Source of the DNA: a virus
Length of the DNA stretch: 21,320 nt
Reading direction: 5' to 3' (one strand)
IMG/VR virus record: IMGVR_UViG_3300042868_006362
Span: 1-21,320 of that record
Shown: positions 1 through 8,209 of the stretch, piece by piece
Layout of the letters: each line of letters opens with the position of its first letter
Position numbering within the stretch: position 1 is the stretch's first letter
The notes under the pieces: model-generated
Told to the model about the DNA's origin: nothing
The model's database searches: none
Seen by the model: the letters and a program-made list of their open reading frames with translations, nothing else
Made by a program: the position numbers and the translations under genes

Positions 1-505
1 CGCGTAGTGCTGTTACCGCACGAGTCTGTGCAGCATTTTTCAATGCTGTATAGCCCGCCAGATTCGGATCATCGGCAATTTCTAAAGCCAAAGATTGCGC
101 GCTTGTCGTTGTTGGGATTTGGCTGTCATAGTCTTGCTCTAAGAAAGAGTAAGTCTGATATTGCGGCTCACCACCGGAACTTGTGCAGCCCATGATTTGT
201 GTGATCTGTGTCCAAGTGTTGATCTTGCGGATCGTGCCTGTGCCAGAGCCAACAGGAAACAAAACTGTTGAAGTTGTGTCGAAGCCTTCCAGTGTTACTG
301 TCGTGCCTGACACTGCACTCAAGCGGAAAACACGATTATTTGCGCGTGACCAGCCAGAAGTGAATTCAACATAATCATTGATTGCCAATGTGTTTGTAAC
401 TGTCAAGACAGCCGCAGATGCATTGGTTGCCGCTGTAACTGTCAAAGCGGAGGCGTAAGCCGTGGCAAGTGCCAAGACAATACCGTTAGGTAGAGAAACT
501 GCCAT
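1..505 (-). CDS. Major tail tube protein, partial (3' end beyond window)
   Basis: The reverse-strand frame opens with ATG at 505 behind a good AAGGAAAA ribosome binding site and stays open for 168 codons to the window edge. The product begins MAVSLPNGIVLALATAYASA and is rich in Thr, Ser, Ala and Val with alternating beta-type stretches, as in siphophage tail tube proteins. Position supports the call: it follows the DUF3168-type tail completion gene, which is where HK97-like phages carry the tail tube gene. Its product would polymerise into the tube around the tape measure protein. The assignment rests on gene order and composition, since no diagnostic motif is visible. Tandem terminators lie just upstream, so its level may be set separately from the head genes. 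Confidence 0.75.
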   Translation of the reverse strand, partial: MAVSLPNGIVLALATAYASALTVTAATNASAAVLTVTNTLAINDYVEFTSGWSRANNRVFRLSAVSGTTVTLEGFDTTSTVLFPVGSGTGTIRKINTWTQITQIMGCTSSGGEPQYQTYSFLEQDYDSQIPTTTSAQSLALEIADDPNLAGYTALKNAAQTRAVTALR

Positions 506-527
506 TTTAATTTTCCTTTCAAGGAAT

Positions 528-553
528 AAAAAAAGCCACCCGAATGGATGGCT
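528..553 (-). terminator. Intrinsic terminator before the tail tube gene
   Basis: Read on the minus strand, AGCCATCC pairs with GGGTGGCT (one G-U pair) around a four-base ATTC loop and is followed by a run of T. It is the second of two tandem terminators between the DUF3168-type gene and the tail tube gene. Confidence 0.75.
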
Positions 554-578
554 TGTGTTGCGCCCGAAAGGGCAGACG

Positions 579-607
579 AAAAAAAAGCCCACGTTTTACG
601 GTGAGCT
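579..607 (-). terminator. Intrinsic terminator after the tail completion gene
   Basis: On the minus strand AGCTCAC pairs with GTGGGCT around an eight-base loop, followed by eight T. The two stem arms are the same sequences as in the terminator at 12015-12038, with a different loop. A small GCCC/GGGC hairpin lies between this and the next terminator. Confidence 0.75.
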
Positions 608-626
608 TCGCTACTTCAATTTTTTG

Positions 627-971
627 CTATGACCAGAAGGAAAAATCCTGCATTGCGCCTCTAGCCTTGGTTACTTCGTCATACGTGGCGATTGAGCCGC
701 CTTCGATCTTTCCGTACAGTGGGCTAGTCACCATTAAGTCCTCAATCTGTCGCATCAGTGTTGCCGCTTCGCTTCTTGTTGCGCTCCAAACATTGATTTG
801 GAATCGTGCGTTCTTTTTATTCGAGGATTCCGCGCCAAGAAAATTGACTGCTTGACCGCCTTTTTGTTGATAAGTGATGAATGGTTTTGCTGTGCCTTCT
901 GGTGCTACATCGGGATAAACGCGATTACTCACCAGCGAAGCCAGCTTCGTGTATAAATCAGCCTCAATCAT
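627..971 (-). CDS. DUF3168-type tail completion (tail terminator) protein
   Basis: The 114-residue product starts MIEADLYTKLASLVSNRVYP and contains the family-typical sequence PFITYQQ near residue 30, then a beta-rich core (ARFQINVWSAT) and a helix. This matches the phage DUF3168/gp17-like family that caps the tail tube at the head-proximal end. Length is normal for the family. The ATG at 971 overlaps the end of the gp10-like gene by eight bases, which suggests coupled translation. Gene order (connector, closure, gp10, this gene, tail tube) is the standard HK97-type order. The family call is firm; the exact role is inferred from relatives. Confidence 0.85.
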   Translation of the reverse strand: MIEADLYTKLASLVSNRVYPDVAPEGTAKPFITYQQKGGQAVNFLGAESSNKKNARFQINVWSATRSEAATLMRQIEDLMVTSPLYGKIEGGSIATYDEVTKARGAMQDFSFWS

Positions 972-1359
972 TTTTTATCTCTTCGATTTTTTCAGCGAGT
1001 CGCGCTCTTGCTGCTGCCATGGCCTGCACAATCTTTGCGTCATAAGTCGGAACAATGAACGGATAAGCAGGTGCGCGGATCGTTCCGTATTCCAACAGGT
1101 GCCAATGCGGAGCCTTGCGTTTGTTCACGCCGACCGAATAGACTTGCTTTCCGTCCTGCGATAATTTTTCGTTGTGGTACTGATAGATCGAGTTTTTCAG
1201 ATTGCCTGTTTCGCCCACTGGCACACGAATCTGCATTTCTTCATAAAGAACTTTTGATGCTGCGTAAGCCGCTGGACGAATCGCCTGCTCTTGTATGTCT
1301 TTGGCGAATTGTTCTAAATTCTTTTGCAGTGATGATGTGTCAAATTTGATGTCAATCAT
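964..1359 (-). CDS. HK97 gp10-like head-tail joining protein
   Basis: The product has 131 residues. The sequence VPVGETGNLKNSI near residue 46 and HLLEYGTIRAPAYPF near residue 87 are characteristic of the HK97 gp10 family (also annotated as minor tail or neck protein). Proteins of this family sit at the connector/tail interface in siphophages. The start ATG overlaps the stop of the head closure gene as ATGA, and its own end overlaps the next gene. Length and position are normal. The N-terminal 40 residues are helical and charged. Confidence 0.88.
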   Translation of the reverse strand: MIDIKFDTSSLQKNLEQFAKDIQEQAIRPAAYAASKVLYEEMQIRVPVGETGNLKNSIYQYHNEKLSQDGKQVYSVGVNKRKAPHWHLLEYGTIRAPAYPFIVPTYDAKIVQAMAAARARLAEKIEEIKND

Positions 1360-1673
1360 TTGACCACCTCGCAGACTAAATCAACGTGATCGCGTTTTGC
1401 CTCATCTGGCAAAACTGCTTTAATTTGGTACGTGATGCTGTTGTAGCTAACCCGCATTGCTGCGGTAATGTCTTGACGGTATCGAATACGAATTGATGCC
1501 TTCGACACACTTACCTCTGCGTCAGCTTTGACCGATTCAACGCCATTCAAGAAACGGATATTTGCCCAAGTTGTCGCGAATGTTGACCACGTTTCGACAG
1601 GCTGCCCGATAGAGTCAACGCTTGAGCCTATGCTTTGAATCGTGATCTTGCGGTTCAATTGGCCTGCGTTCAT
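1356..1673 (-). CDS. Head closure protein (SPP1 gp16 / head-tail adaptor family)
   Basis: The 105-residue product begins MNAGQLNRKITIQ and carries ETWSTFATTWANI, then a beta-rich C-terminal half ending LVCEVVK. This layout is typical of phage head-tail adaptors of the gp16/HK97 gp7 type, which close the portal channel after DNA packaging. The ATG at 1673 overlaps the connector stop codon as ATGA. It lies exactly where the family is expected, between the gp6-like connector and the gp10-like protein. Confidence 0.88.
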   Translation of the reverse strand: MNAGQLNRKITIQSIGSSVDSIGQPVETWSTFATTWANIRFLNGVESVKADAEVSVSKASIRIRYRQDITAAMRVSYNSITYQIKAVLPDEAKRDHVDLVCEVVK

Positions 1674-2233
1674 AGTGCATAAACCTTGTAACGGTCTAAC
1701 ATGCGATCAGCGATGCCGAGCGAATAGGTTTGTCTATCCCCTTCCAGCTCACGACTAGCGAACAAAGCGCCAACGCATAACTTAATCCAAGCAATAATTG
1801 GTGCCGGAATACTTGCTGCATCAGCGTAGCCAGTCGAAAATATTACCTGCACACTTTCCGCTTGTTCTCTTACCTCAGGCCATGACTGACCGTAAGCAAG
1901 TTGCACCGATGCTTCGTAGTCACTACCTAAGACAGTTTGATAAACGCTAGAATCGAGCGTTGTCAAAGTGCCTGACGTATTGAAATACTTCACGGAATCC
2001 ACAACCGTGACCGTTGGCATCTTCAAAGCCAAATCATCGAAAGAATCAGTCATCAATTGCCACTTTTGCGGCATGATTGCGCGACCCATGATGTGCTCTG
2101 CGCTTGCCGTAGCCGCATCGATCAAGGCATTAATCAATGATTCCTCAACACCTGCATCTGTGCGCAAGTGTTCCTGCATCGCTGCGAGAGTTACCGGCTT
2201 TAATGTTGGTGCTGTGTGGAGACGTAATGCCAT
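1670..2233 (-). CDS. HK97 gp6-like head-tail connector protein
   Basis: The 187-residue product has an N-terminal helical segment with LAAMQEHLRTD and AALIDAATASAEHIMGRAIMPQKW, a beta-rich middle, then SVQVIFSTGYADAASIPAPI and a C-terminal helical part. This is the classic phage gp6-like connector, a ring attached under the portal. The ATG at 2233 has an AAGGAAT ribosome binding site inside the end of the preceding small gene. It overlaps the head closure gene by an ATGA. Length and context match the family. Confidence 0.9.
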   Translation of the reverse strand: MALRLHTAPTLKPVTLAAMQEHLRTDAGVEESLINALIDAATASAEHIMGRAIMPQKWQLMTDSFDDLALKMPTVTVVDSVKYFNTSGTLTTLDSSVYQTVLGSDYEASVQLAYGQSWPEVREQAESVQVIFSTGYADAASIPAPIIAWIKLCVGALFASRELEGDRQTYSLGIADRMLDRYKVYAL

Positions 2234-2235
2234 CG

Positions 2236-2403
2236 TTATTCCTTGGCTGCTTTTGTTTTCTTAGCTTCTGCTGCCCATCCTTCGGAAGTGGCAACCGCAA
2301 TCATTTCTTGATCTTCAACTTCGACTTCTTGGCCTTCTGTATATTCAACAGGATTGCAGCCACCGTGCCAGTAAGTGAAAGTCTTTTTGATATTCAGTTT
2401 CAT
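2236..2403 (-). CDS. Small 55-residue phage protein between capsid and connector genes
   Basis: A short frame runs from ATG at 2403 to TAA at 2238-2236. The product starts MKLNIKKTFTYWHGG and is acidic in the middle (EGQEVEVEDQEM) with a lysine- and alanine-rich tail. A GGGG stretch about seven bases upstream can serve as ribosome binding site. It lies two bases before the connector gene, whose ribosome binding site is inside its end. Small proteins at this site are common in HK97-type phages but I know of no assigned function. The coding call rests on tight packing, codon use and the fit between neighbours. Confidence 0.7.
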   Translation of the reverse strand: MKLNIKKTFTYWHGGCNPVEYTEGQEVEVEDQEMIAVATSEGWAAEAKKTKAAKE

Positions 2404-2417
2404 TTCATGCCCCAATA

Positions 2418-2446
2418 AAAAAGGCTCCCAACTTGAGAGCCTTTTT
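2418..2446 (-). terminator. Intrinsic terminator after the capsid gene
   Basis: AAAAAGGCTC pairs perfectly with GAGCCTTTTT around a nine-base loop. It is flanked by A on one side and T on the other, so it could act in both directions. It lies 15 bases past the capsid stop codon and probably lowers readthrough from the highly expressed capsid gene into the connector genes. Confidence 0.85.
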
Positions 2447-2460
2447 CGGTTTTCGGATAA

Positions 2461-3846
2461 TTAAGACGCTGCGATCTTCAACAACTTGATTGCTTGCGTA
2501 TTGCGCAATTTTCCGCCTACGCGCTTGCGAACGTAGAACTTAACGAAGCCAGGTGTAGTGATTTCATCGCGAGTAATACGCATGCCAACGCGATCCGTAA
2601 TCAAATAACCTTCTTTAAAGTCACCGAAAGCCAACGAGAACGCACCAGCACCAACCGCAGGCATATCTTCCGCCTCAGTGATGCCGTAGCCCATGAATGT
2701 CGCAGGCTGGCCAGCAGTCAAAGCTGGCTGCCACAAATATTGGTTTTGGCTGTCTTTGTATTTACGCAAAGCGGCTAATACCAATTTTGATGTGACGAAC
2801 TGAGCGTTTGCACGATAGCGCGCTCGCAATGAGTAGATCAAATCGTAGAAAATATCCGCAGATGTTGGTAATGCGGCTGCTTGACCGGATGCGATGTATT
2901 GCAATGTACCAAATGCACGGGCTGAATCTGCTGTTGTTACTGGAGTTGGCCCCGCCAAGAAACCTGTAGGCTTTTTAGTGCCGTTACCAGATACGAAAGC
3001 AACGCCCTCACCTTGTGCGATTGCTTCAGCCGCTGAATTAATCAACCAATCTTCAACGTTGAAAAACAAATCATCTAAAGATTCTTCAGACGCTTGCGGC
3101 TTAGCAGATGCCATGCCGAAAGTTGGCGCAACTTCTGCCAAGTCTGGTGTATTTGTTTGGTTGCGTGTGTCAGTTTCACCGACCCATTCAAAGCCAGCAC
3201 CGTTAATATCAAACAGTTCTTTATAGTCAGTGCTGCCGACTGTACGAACTGTTGCAATCTGGCGGATAGGTGAAAAATCTACGCTCAAACGTTGAATTTG
3301 GCGCTCGATGATTTCAGGCAATGCGAAGCCACCAGCAGAACCAGTTGAAGTCACTGTCTGGGCAGAGCGAGTTTCGCGACCATCAGCCTTAGATTTTGCT
3401 TCCAACGCTTTAGCAGCAGAAGCCGCTTTTTGCTGGCGCTCATGATCAGAAGGCGAACGCATCCAATCCAAGAAGGCATGGCGATATTCAACCGCTTCGC
3501 GAGTTTCGCCGCCCTGCTTTTCTTCCGAAAAAACACCCGGACGAGAAAGTTTAGTTTCCATTTTTTCCAAGCGGCTTTTTTGATCGCTCAGCGAGTCAAT
3601 TGCTGCGTCCATCTTCGCCAATTTAGCGTCGAAGTCAGCAGTAGAATTGCCTGACTTAATCGCTTCCAAGCGCGCATCATTTGTCTTTTTGTACTCATCA
3701 AAAGCATTGCCGATTTTTTCCAAAGAGTCTGCCACGCCTTTAATGCTTACTTCTTCGCGTTTTTCGTATGCGACAGCAAAGCCAATCGCTGTAAACATTG
3801 CCAATTTTGCGCGGAATGCGCTGTAGTGCTTATCAATCGTTTTCAT
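2461..3846 (-). CDS. Major capsid protein, HK97 family
   Basis: The product has 461 residues. Residues about 30-110 are charged and heptad-like (DSLEKIGNAFDEYKK, KMDAAIDSLSDQKSRLEKME), fitting the delta/scaffold domain that HK97-type capsid proteins lose to the prohead protease. The HK97 fold follows: VTSTGSAGGFALPEIIERQI, DFSPIRQIATVRTVG, then LAFGDFKEGYLITDRVGMRI and a C-terminal KFYVRKRVGGKL. The total length suits a capsid protein with a fused scaffold. The ATG at 3846 has an AAGGAAAATT ribosome binding site. The first 30 residues include a hydrophobic stretch (AMFTAIGFAVAY) that is a little unusual for a scaffold start. The cleavage point cannot be read from sequence alone. Confidence 0.95.
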   Translation of the reverse strand: MKTIDKHYSAFRAKLAMFTAIGFAVAYEKREEVSIKGVADSLEKIGNAFDEYKKTNDARLEAIKSGNSTADFDAKLAKMDAAIDSLSDQKSRLEKMETKLSRPGVFSEEKQGGETREAVEYRHAFLDWMRSPSDHERQQKAASAAKALEAKSKADGRETRSAQTVTSTGSAGGFALPEIIERQIQRLSVDFSPIRQIATVRTVGSTDYKELFDINGAGFEWVGETDTRNQTNTPDLAEVAPTFGMASAKPQASEESLDDLFFNVEDWLINSAAEAIAQGEGVAFVSGNGTKKPTGFLAGPTPVTTADSARAFGTLQYIASGQAAALPTSADIFYDLIYSLRARYRANAQFVTSKLVLAALRKYKDSQNQYLWQPALTAGQPATFMGYGITEAEDMPAVGAGAFSLAFGDFKEGYLITDRVGMRITRDEITTPGFVKFYVRKRVGGKLRNTQAIKLLKIAAS

Positions 3847-3854
3847 AATTTTCC

Positions 3855-4547
3855 TTATTTGGATGTGAGGGAAGTGAGCAGCTTGGTCGCTGCCTTCATT
3901 GCCACGGCGGTCGAATCAACAGAATCTCTCCGTACTTCTCCCATCCGCATGACTCTTGACACAAAGGCCGTTGAGTCTGATTTGCTAAAGCCTGCATCGC
4001 GCAGGATTCTTTCAGCATCTTTTGGCGTTGCCATTTCGTCAGACGATTTGACATTGGTAACGCGAGCTTTTTGATTTGCTGGGAAAGTCACTACTGACAC
4101 TTCCCATAAATCGATTTCTTTTAATTGACGAACATCGTGACCGTCAATCGTTGAGTAATCCCAAGACTTAGAGACAAAGCCAATAGAAAGCCCATTCAAC
4201 GCGCCAATCTTCAAGAGTGCGTGAGCTTCTTTGCCCTTCGTTGTGTTGAGCTCTAACTTGCCCTTGATGCGCAAGCCATTAGAGTCCTCAACCATTTCAG
4301 TCCAGATTCCGATTGGCTCATCTGCATCATGCTGCCAGAGCATCGCCGGCATAGTGCCTGCTGCTTTATGCTCTTTCAGGCTTTGCGTGAATGCGCCTTT
4401 GATAATCACATCGTCGTAATTATCACGAACACCAAACACAGAGCCGTAGCCTTCTATCGCCCCATCTTCGCCTGTAGATTTAATCTGCAATGCAAAAGAT
4501 CGAGTTTCGCGGCCGCTTAATCCGTCTTTTTTTTCAAATTTCTTCAT
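3855..4547 (-). CDS. HK97-family prohead protease (S78)
   Basis: The product shows IEGYGSVFGVRDNYDDVIIKGAF in slightly varied family form, then MLWQHDADEPIG with the likely catalytic His, and ALNGLSIGF with the likely nucleophile Ser, followed by EVSVVTFPANQKA. These are the signature blocks of the HK97 prohead maturation protease, which trims the capsid scaffold domain. I chose ATG at 4547 because a GAGGG ribosome binding site precedes it. The ATG four codons upstream (4559) overlaps the previous stop as ATGA and is an alternative. The C-terminal 60 residues (after MATPKDAERILRDAGFSKS) are a helical extension common in these enzymes. Confidence 0.92.
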   Translation of the reverse strand: MKKFEKKDGLSGRETRSFALQIKSTGEDGAIEGYGSVFGVRDNYDDVIIKGAFTQSLKEHKAAGTMPAMLWQHDADEPIGIWTEMVEDSNGLRIKGKLELNTTKGKEAHALLKIGALNGLSIGFVSKSWDYSTIDGHDVRQLKEIDLWEVSVVTFPANQKARVTNVKSSDEMATPKDAERILRDAGFSKSDSTAFVSRVMRMGEVRRDSVDSTAVAMKAATKLLTSLTSK

Positions 4548-4555
4548 TTTTTCCC

Positions 4556-4732
4556 TCATACTTTCAAGAGCAATAATTCATTGCGTCTCTTATTCTTTTT
4601 CTTTGGCGCATAAGAAAAAAGCGGCCTATAGCCGCTTAACCAATTTGCACCGCCAGAAGGCCCATTGACCGGAGGATCAACAGGAGGCTCTACTACCGGA
4701 GCCCATAAAAGAGAGCGAAATAAAAGAAGCAT
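4556..4732 (-). CDS. Small 58-residue proline-rich protein between virion protein and protease
   Basis: A frame runs from ATG at 4732 to TGA at 4558-4556. The product starts with a hydrophobic stretch (MLLLFRSLLWAPVV), then PPVDPPVNGPSGGAN, an aromatic part (WLSGYRPLFSYAP), a basic cluster (KKKNKRR) and a leucine-rich end. The start codon overlaps the stop of the upstream gene as TAATG. The stop overlaps the first ATG of the protease frame as ATGA. Such exact overlaps on both sides argue strongly for a real gene. Small proteins of this Pro/Gly plus basic plus Leu layout occur at the same place in other HK97-type phages as far as I recall; function is unknown. Confidence 0.75.
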   Translation of the reverse strand: MLLLFRSLLWAPVVEPPVDPPVNGPSGGANWLSGYRPLFSYAPKKKNKRRNELLLLKV

Positions 4733-6618
4733 TAGATCGCCCTGCTAATCTTCACTTTGACTTGTCCCGCTGCGACTGCTGTTGTGTCAGTGTGGACAGC
4801 CGCACCCGTAATGGCGATGCCAAGACCTAAAGCGAACCTGTAACCGTGGAAGCCGATGTTAGGATTTGCGACACCTGGCACACCTGAAACAGCAGCAGGA
4901 ACCGGAATAATCATTTCAGGTATATCAGTGCCGACCGTTGGCGCTGTTGCTTTGTTATATAGCTTGATGTAAGCAACAGTTGCGCCCTCGTTCGTAGCGT
5001 AAAACGAGGAAACATTGCTGGTGCCTGTAATAATCAATGCGCCGTTTGTTGTGGCTGCACTGTTCAAAAAATATGGTGTGGCAGGAACCACGGGATTAAT
5101 TGTCCCTGCCGTGACCGTAGCTGTAACCGTCCCTGATACTGGTTGAGTCGGAATAATTGGAGTGTAAGTAGTCTGCGCACCCCAAACATTTAGCGTTGTC
5201 GTTCCTGCTGTTGTTGCTGTTGTTAATCGAAGTCGGCAATATCTAGCCATGACATTAGTTGCACGAAGGACAGCCGCATTAAATGTTGTCGATGTTGCGC
5301 CTGCCTCTGATAATAGAGTTGCTGTAATTGGCTGCGCAAAGTCTGCTGTATTTGACCATTGAGCTGTTACAACGCCAGCCGTGCCCATGCTATTGCATTG
5401 GATCATCAGGCTTCTAATCTGTGAGCAGTCCAAGACAATCAAATCAGTATTGATCGCAATTACACCAGCCTGAGTAAATGAGAACTGCTGCAAAGGAACT
5501 GCCGATGCGACCACCTTTTCAGCATCAGACATCACGCCAATTTCTAATTTATTGTGGTTCTTGCCTGTGACGTAATCAACCACCACCGTAGTAGTAGATG
5601 CTGGAGCTGATGCGCCATTGATACACGTTACACTTGCTTCCATTTCGTCATGTTGTGACGGAATAGCGCGTGTATGCTCAGCGACTAAAACGCCGTTAAT
5701 GAAGAATCTGCATGACTCCGTCAATTGCTCAATGCGATAGTCAAGAAGTGCGGCAGTATTCAGCCCAAACGGAATAGTCACCGTGGTTGTTTCTGTCTCT
5801 GCCGCGCTTGGCGTTGTTGTTGGATTGCGCCCACTCTCACAAACTAATGTTGTGTTTGTTGTTCCGTCTAGCTTAAATCGAGCAAACCATCTGTCTGAGG
5901 TAGTGAAAGCCTCTGTCATGCCGATTCTAAAAGTCTGATTTGCAATACGCTGACTGAAACTCAATCGAGCGCGAAAAATCAATGGCGCAAAGTCCATATC
6001 ACGAACAATGCGCGTGATTGCGTTGATTGTCGTGCCTGTTGTCATCGTACACTGACCACTAGCAACCGATATTGCACCGCCAGAACCAGTCACAGGGCGA
6101 ACCAAAGCACGAGAAGCCGCGCCACTTGACCCGCCAACATAGGAAGTTCGTAATGTGATCTGTGTGTCACTGTCAACACTTGCAATGCCGACCCAAGCAC
6201 TTTCAGCGTCAGCATTTAACTTGAAGTAGTCTTTGTAGTGCACATCGGCAGCAAGAAAGCCCGATCCTGTAACAATATCGCCTGCAACTGCGACTGAGCC
6301 AATAGAAACCGCCAAAGACGTGTTTGCAAAATTAACTCGAAATGTACCTTCGTCAGTTGTAACAGCACCGCGAGTAATCAATGCGCCCGATGGATCCACG
6401 TGCAAAGGTAGATTGCCAGTATCAGTGGCTCCACTATAAGCAGGCCAGTATTCAGCACCAGCAGCGAACAACGCGCTAGGCATTTGGTCGACAACTGGAA
6501 TGCTTGCACCATCGCCACCAAGATCAAATTTGACGATCTGATACTTTACGCCACCGACATCATCAGCAGCAGCAATATCGCCGCCAGTGCCAGGATTCAA
6601 TTGAACATTGTCAGCCAT
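4732..6618 (-). CDS. Large virion-associated protein of unknown role (628 residues)
   Basis: The product begins MADNVQLNPGTGGDIAAADD with VGGVKYQIVKFDLGGDG, a start I associate with phage structural proteins that lie next to the portal gene. It is rich in Thr, Ala, Val and Gly with few charges, as in beta-sandwich virion proteins. Residues about 205-345 (FRARLSFSQRIANQTFRIGM through FFINGVLVAEH) look like a jelly-roll or concanavalin-like domain. The C-terminal third again looks like a separate beta domain. The ATG overlaps the portal stop as TAATG and follows GAGGGTGG. Possible roles are head decoration, head fibre or receptor contact; none can be proved from sequence. HK97 itself has no gene here. 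Confidence 0.7.
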   Translation of the reverse strand: MADNVQLNPGTGGDIAAADDVGGVKYQIVKFDLGGDGASIPVVDQMPSALFAAGAEYWPAYSGATDTGNLPLHVDPSGALITRGAVTTDEGTFRVNFANTSLAVSIGSVAVAGDIVTGSGFLAADVHYKDYFKLNADAESAWVGIASVDSDTQITLRTSYVGGSSGAASRALVRPVTGSGGAISVASGQCTMTTGTTINAITRIVRDMDFAPLIFRARLSFSQRIANQTFRIGMTEAFTTSDRWFARFKLDGTTNTTLVCESGRNPTTTPSAAETETTTVTIPFGLNTAALLDYRIEQLTESCRFFINGVLVAEHTRAIPSQHDEMEASVTCINGASAPASTTTVVVDYVTGKNHNKLEIGVMSDAEKVVASAVPLQQFSFTQAGVIAINTDLIVLDCSQIRSLMIQCNSMGTAGVVTAQWSNTADFAQPITATLLSEAGATSTTFNAAVLRATNVMARYCRLRLTTATTAGTTTLNVWGAQTTYTPIIPTQPVSGTVTATVTAGTINPVVPATPYFLNSAATTNGALIITGTSNVSSFYATNEGATVAYIKLYNKATAPTVGTDIPEMIIPVPAAVSGVPGVANPNIGFHGYRFALGLGIAITGAAVHTDTTAVAAGQVKVKISRAI

Positions 6619-8207
6619 TACGCGCCACCCTCATAAGTTGTCACTGTGCGTGTAATTTCGTCGTTTTCATCGCGCTCAACTGTTTGAATAGCCTTGACTG
6701 GATGCGTGTTGTTGACGATTACTTGAGCCGCTGGCACGTTTGCTTCCATCGTCACATTCGGAGCCTCTACATTGACCGTCACTTGTGGCGCTGGCTGATC
6801 TGGCATATTGATAGTAATCGGCATTTCAGAGCCTATTGATTTGATATGTTCTGCGTGCGTCTTGGTCATTTCAAGCAATGCCGCAGATAAATGCTTTTCG
6901 ATTTCTGCCGTCTGTAAATTCAATACTGTTGGCTGTGCCGTTTGGCGGGTCGCCAAAGAATCAAGCTTGCGCTCTAAATCACTGAAACTTTTCTGCTGCT
7001 GATCTGTTGCCGCCTGATCTGCGCCTTGAGCCATGTTCAATGGAGTCAAAGGATCATCCAAACCGTCGAGCGGGTCTTTTCCTTCTTCGTCACGAATCTC
7101 ATTGCGCGTATAAATTCCCATTTCAGCCATTGTTCTAGCCCATTGCGCACGGTCTTTCATGGAACCAGCACGCATGTAGCGAGTATCAAACTCTGCGAAA
7201 AGTGGCCCTGAACCATCAAGCAATGTTTCATCGAGTCTTTGCGTCCATGCACGATGCCAAGGCGCAAGGCAATGGATCAAATGAGCCGCAAAAAACGCCT
7301 CAGAGCTTGCAAATGTACTTGTCTTGTCGCTGTGACCAATCATGATAGGAAACACGCCGTAACCTCGGCAAACTTCCTCAATCTGCAATCTGCGGGTCTC
7401 TACATGCTGCGCGTCAACACCATTCATCGACGTGCTTAACCACTTTGCGCCGCGATCCAAAACAAGCGGGTCGCCAGTATTTGCAACGCCTGTTTTTTTC
7501 TTGATCCATGCGGTTAAACGCTCATGCTGCTCGGGGTTTAATGTTCCATCGACTGAATAAGTGCCGCTTGGACGTAAGCCGTTCGCATGCATTGCCGCTT
7601 GGCTTTGTTCTGTTGCAATCGCCAAGCCAATAGCTGAACGCGCAAGGGCAACCGCATCCATGCTTGTCGCCCAATCCCACTGCGCACCGCGAATGATGAA
7701 AACATCATCAGGCTTGAACTCACCAATTAAACCAAACTCATCATAACAACGATAGCGAATCTCATAACGTGAGATTTTTTGCATTGTCCATTGGTCAGGA
7801 GCAACCGGAATTAACTCACGAACGCGCCCATTTTCACCGCGAACCTTGATTGATAAGCCAGTGCCAGTCAATGCAGCATGAATCGTCATCAAACGCCGCC
7901 ATTCAAAGGACGTTTGCCACTCATTAGCACGGCGATTTAATAGGCGATACTCAGGGATATTGATTGCTTTTTTGCGCGTTACTCGCTCACCGTCTTTGAT
8001 TTCTCGATAAACATGTAAAGGAGGCGTAGCGCAACCATCGGCAATAACTTTCACGCATGCCAATACAGTCGAAACCTGCAACGCTGTCTTTTCATTGACC
8101 GAAACGCCAGCTATTTTTACGCCACCAGAACCGCCAATTAAATCAGCTATCTGGTCGTAACTTAGCTCAGCAGCTTTTCGCCCGAGAATACGATCAAGAA
8201 ATTTCAA
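6618..8207 (-). CDS. Portal protein, HK97 family
   Basis: The 529-residue product has the family start MKFLDRILGR, then VSVNEKTALQVSTVLACVKV, ANEWQTSFEWRRLMTIH, the central NGLRPSGTYSVDG segment and FASSEAFFAAHLIHCLAPWH. These are standard HK97-type portal blocks; the protein forms the dodecameric ring through which DNA enters. The C-terminal 150 residues (after DPLDGLDDPLTPLN) are a variable tail with QQQ and a Pro/Val/Asn-rich part. The start is TTG at 8207, two bases after the terminase stop. No in-frame ATG fits the conserved N-terminus, so the weak start is likely real and may limit portal synthesis. Confidence 0.93.
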   Translation of the reverse strand: MKFLDRILGRKAAELSYDQIADLIGGSGGVKIAGVSVNEKTALQVSTVLACVKVIADGCATPPLHVYREIKDGERVTRKKAINIPEYRLLNRRANEWQTSFEWRRLMTIHAALTGTGLSIKVRGENGRVRELIPVAPDQWTMQKISRYEIRYRCYDEFGLIGEFKPDDVFIIRGAQWDWATSMDAVALARSAIGLAIATEQSQAAMHANGLRPSGTYSVDGTLNPEQHERLTAWIKKKTGVANTGDPLVLDRGAKWLSTSMNGVDAQHVETRRLQIEEVCRGYGVFPIMIGHSDKTSTFASSEAFFAAHLIHCLAPWHRAWTQRLDETLLDGSGPLFAEFDTRYMRAGSMKDRAQWARTMAEMGIYTRNEIRDEEGKDPLDGLDDPLTPLNMAQGADQAATDQQQKSFSDLERKLDSLATRQTAQPTVLNLQTAEIEKHLSAALLEMTKTHAEHIKSIGSEMPITINMPDQPAPQVTVNVEAPNVTMEANVPAAQVIVNNTHPVKAIQTVERDENDEITRTVTTYEGGA

Positions 8208-8209
8208 TT

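Noticed and set aside
7-374. Plus-strand open frames at the left edge
   Set aside because: They are shadows of the minus-strand tail tube gene, lack ribosome binding sites and have implausible composition.
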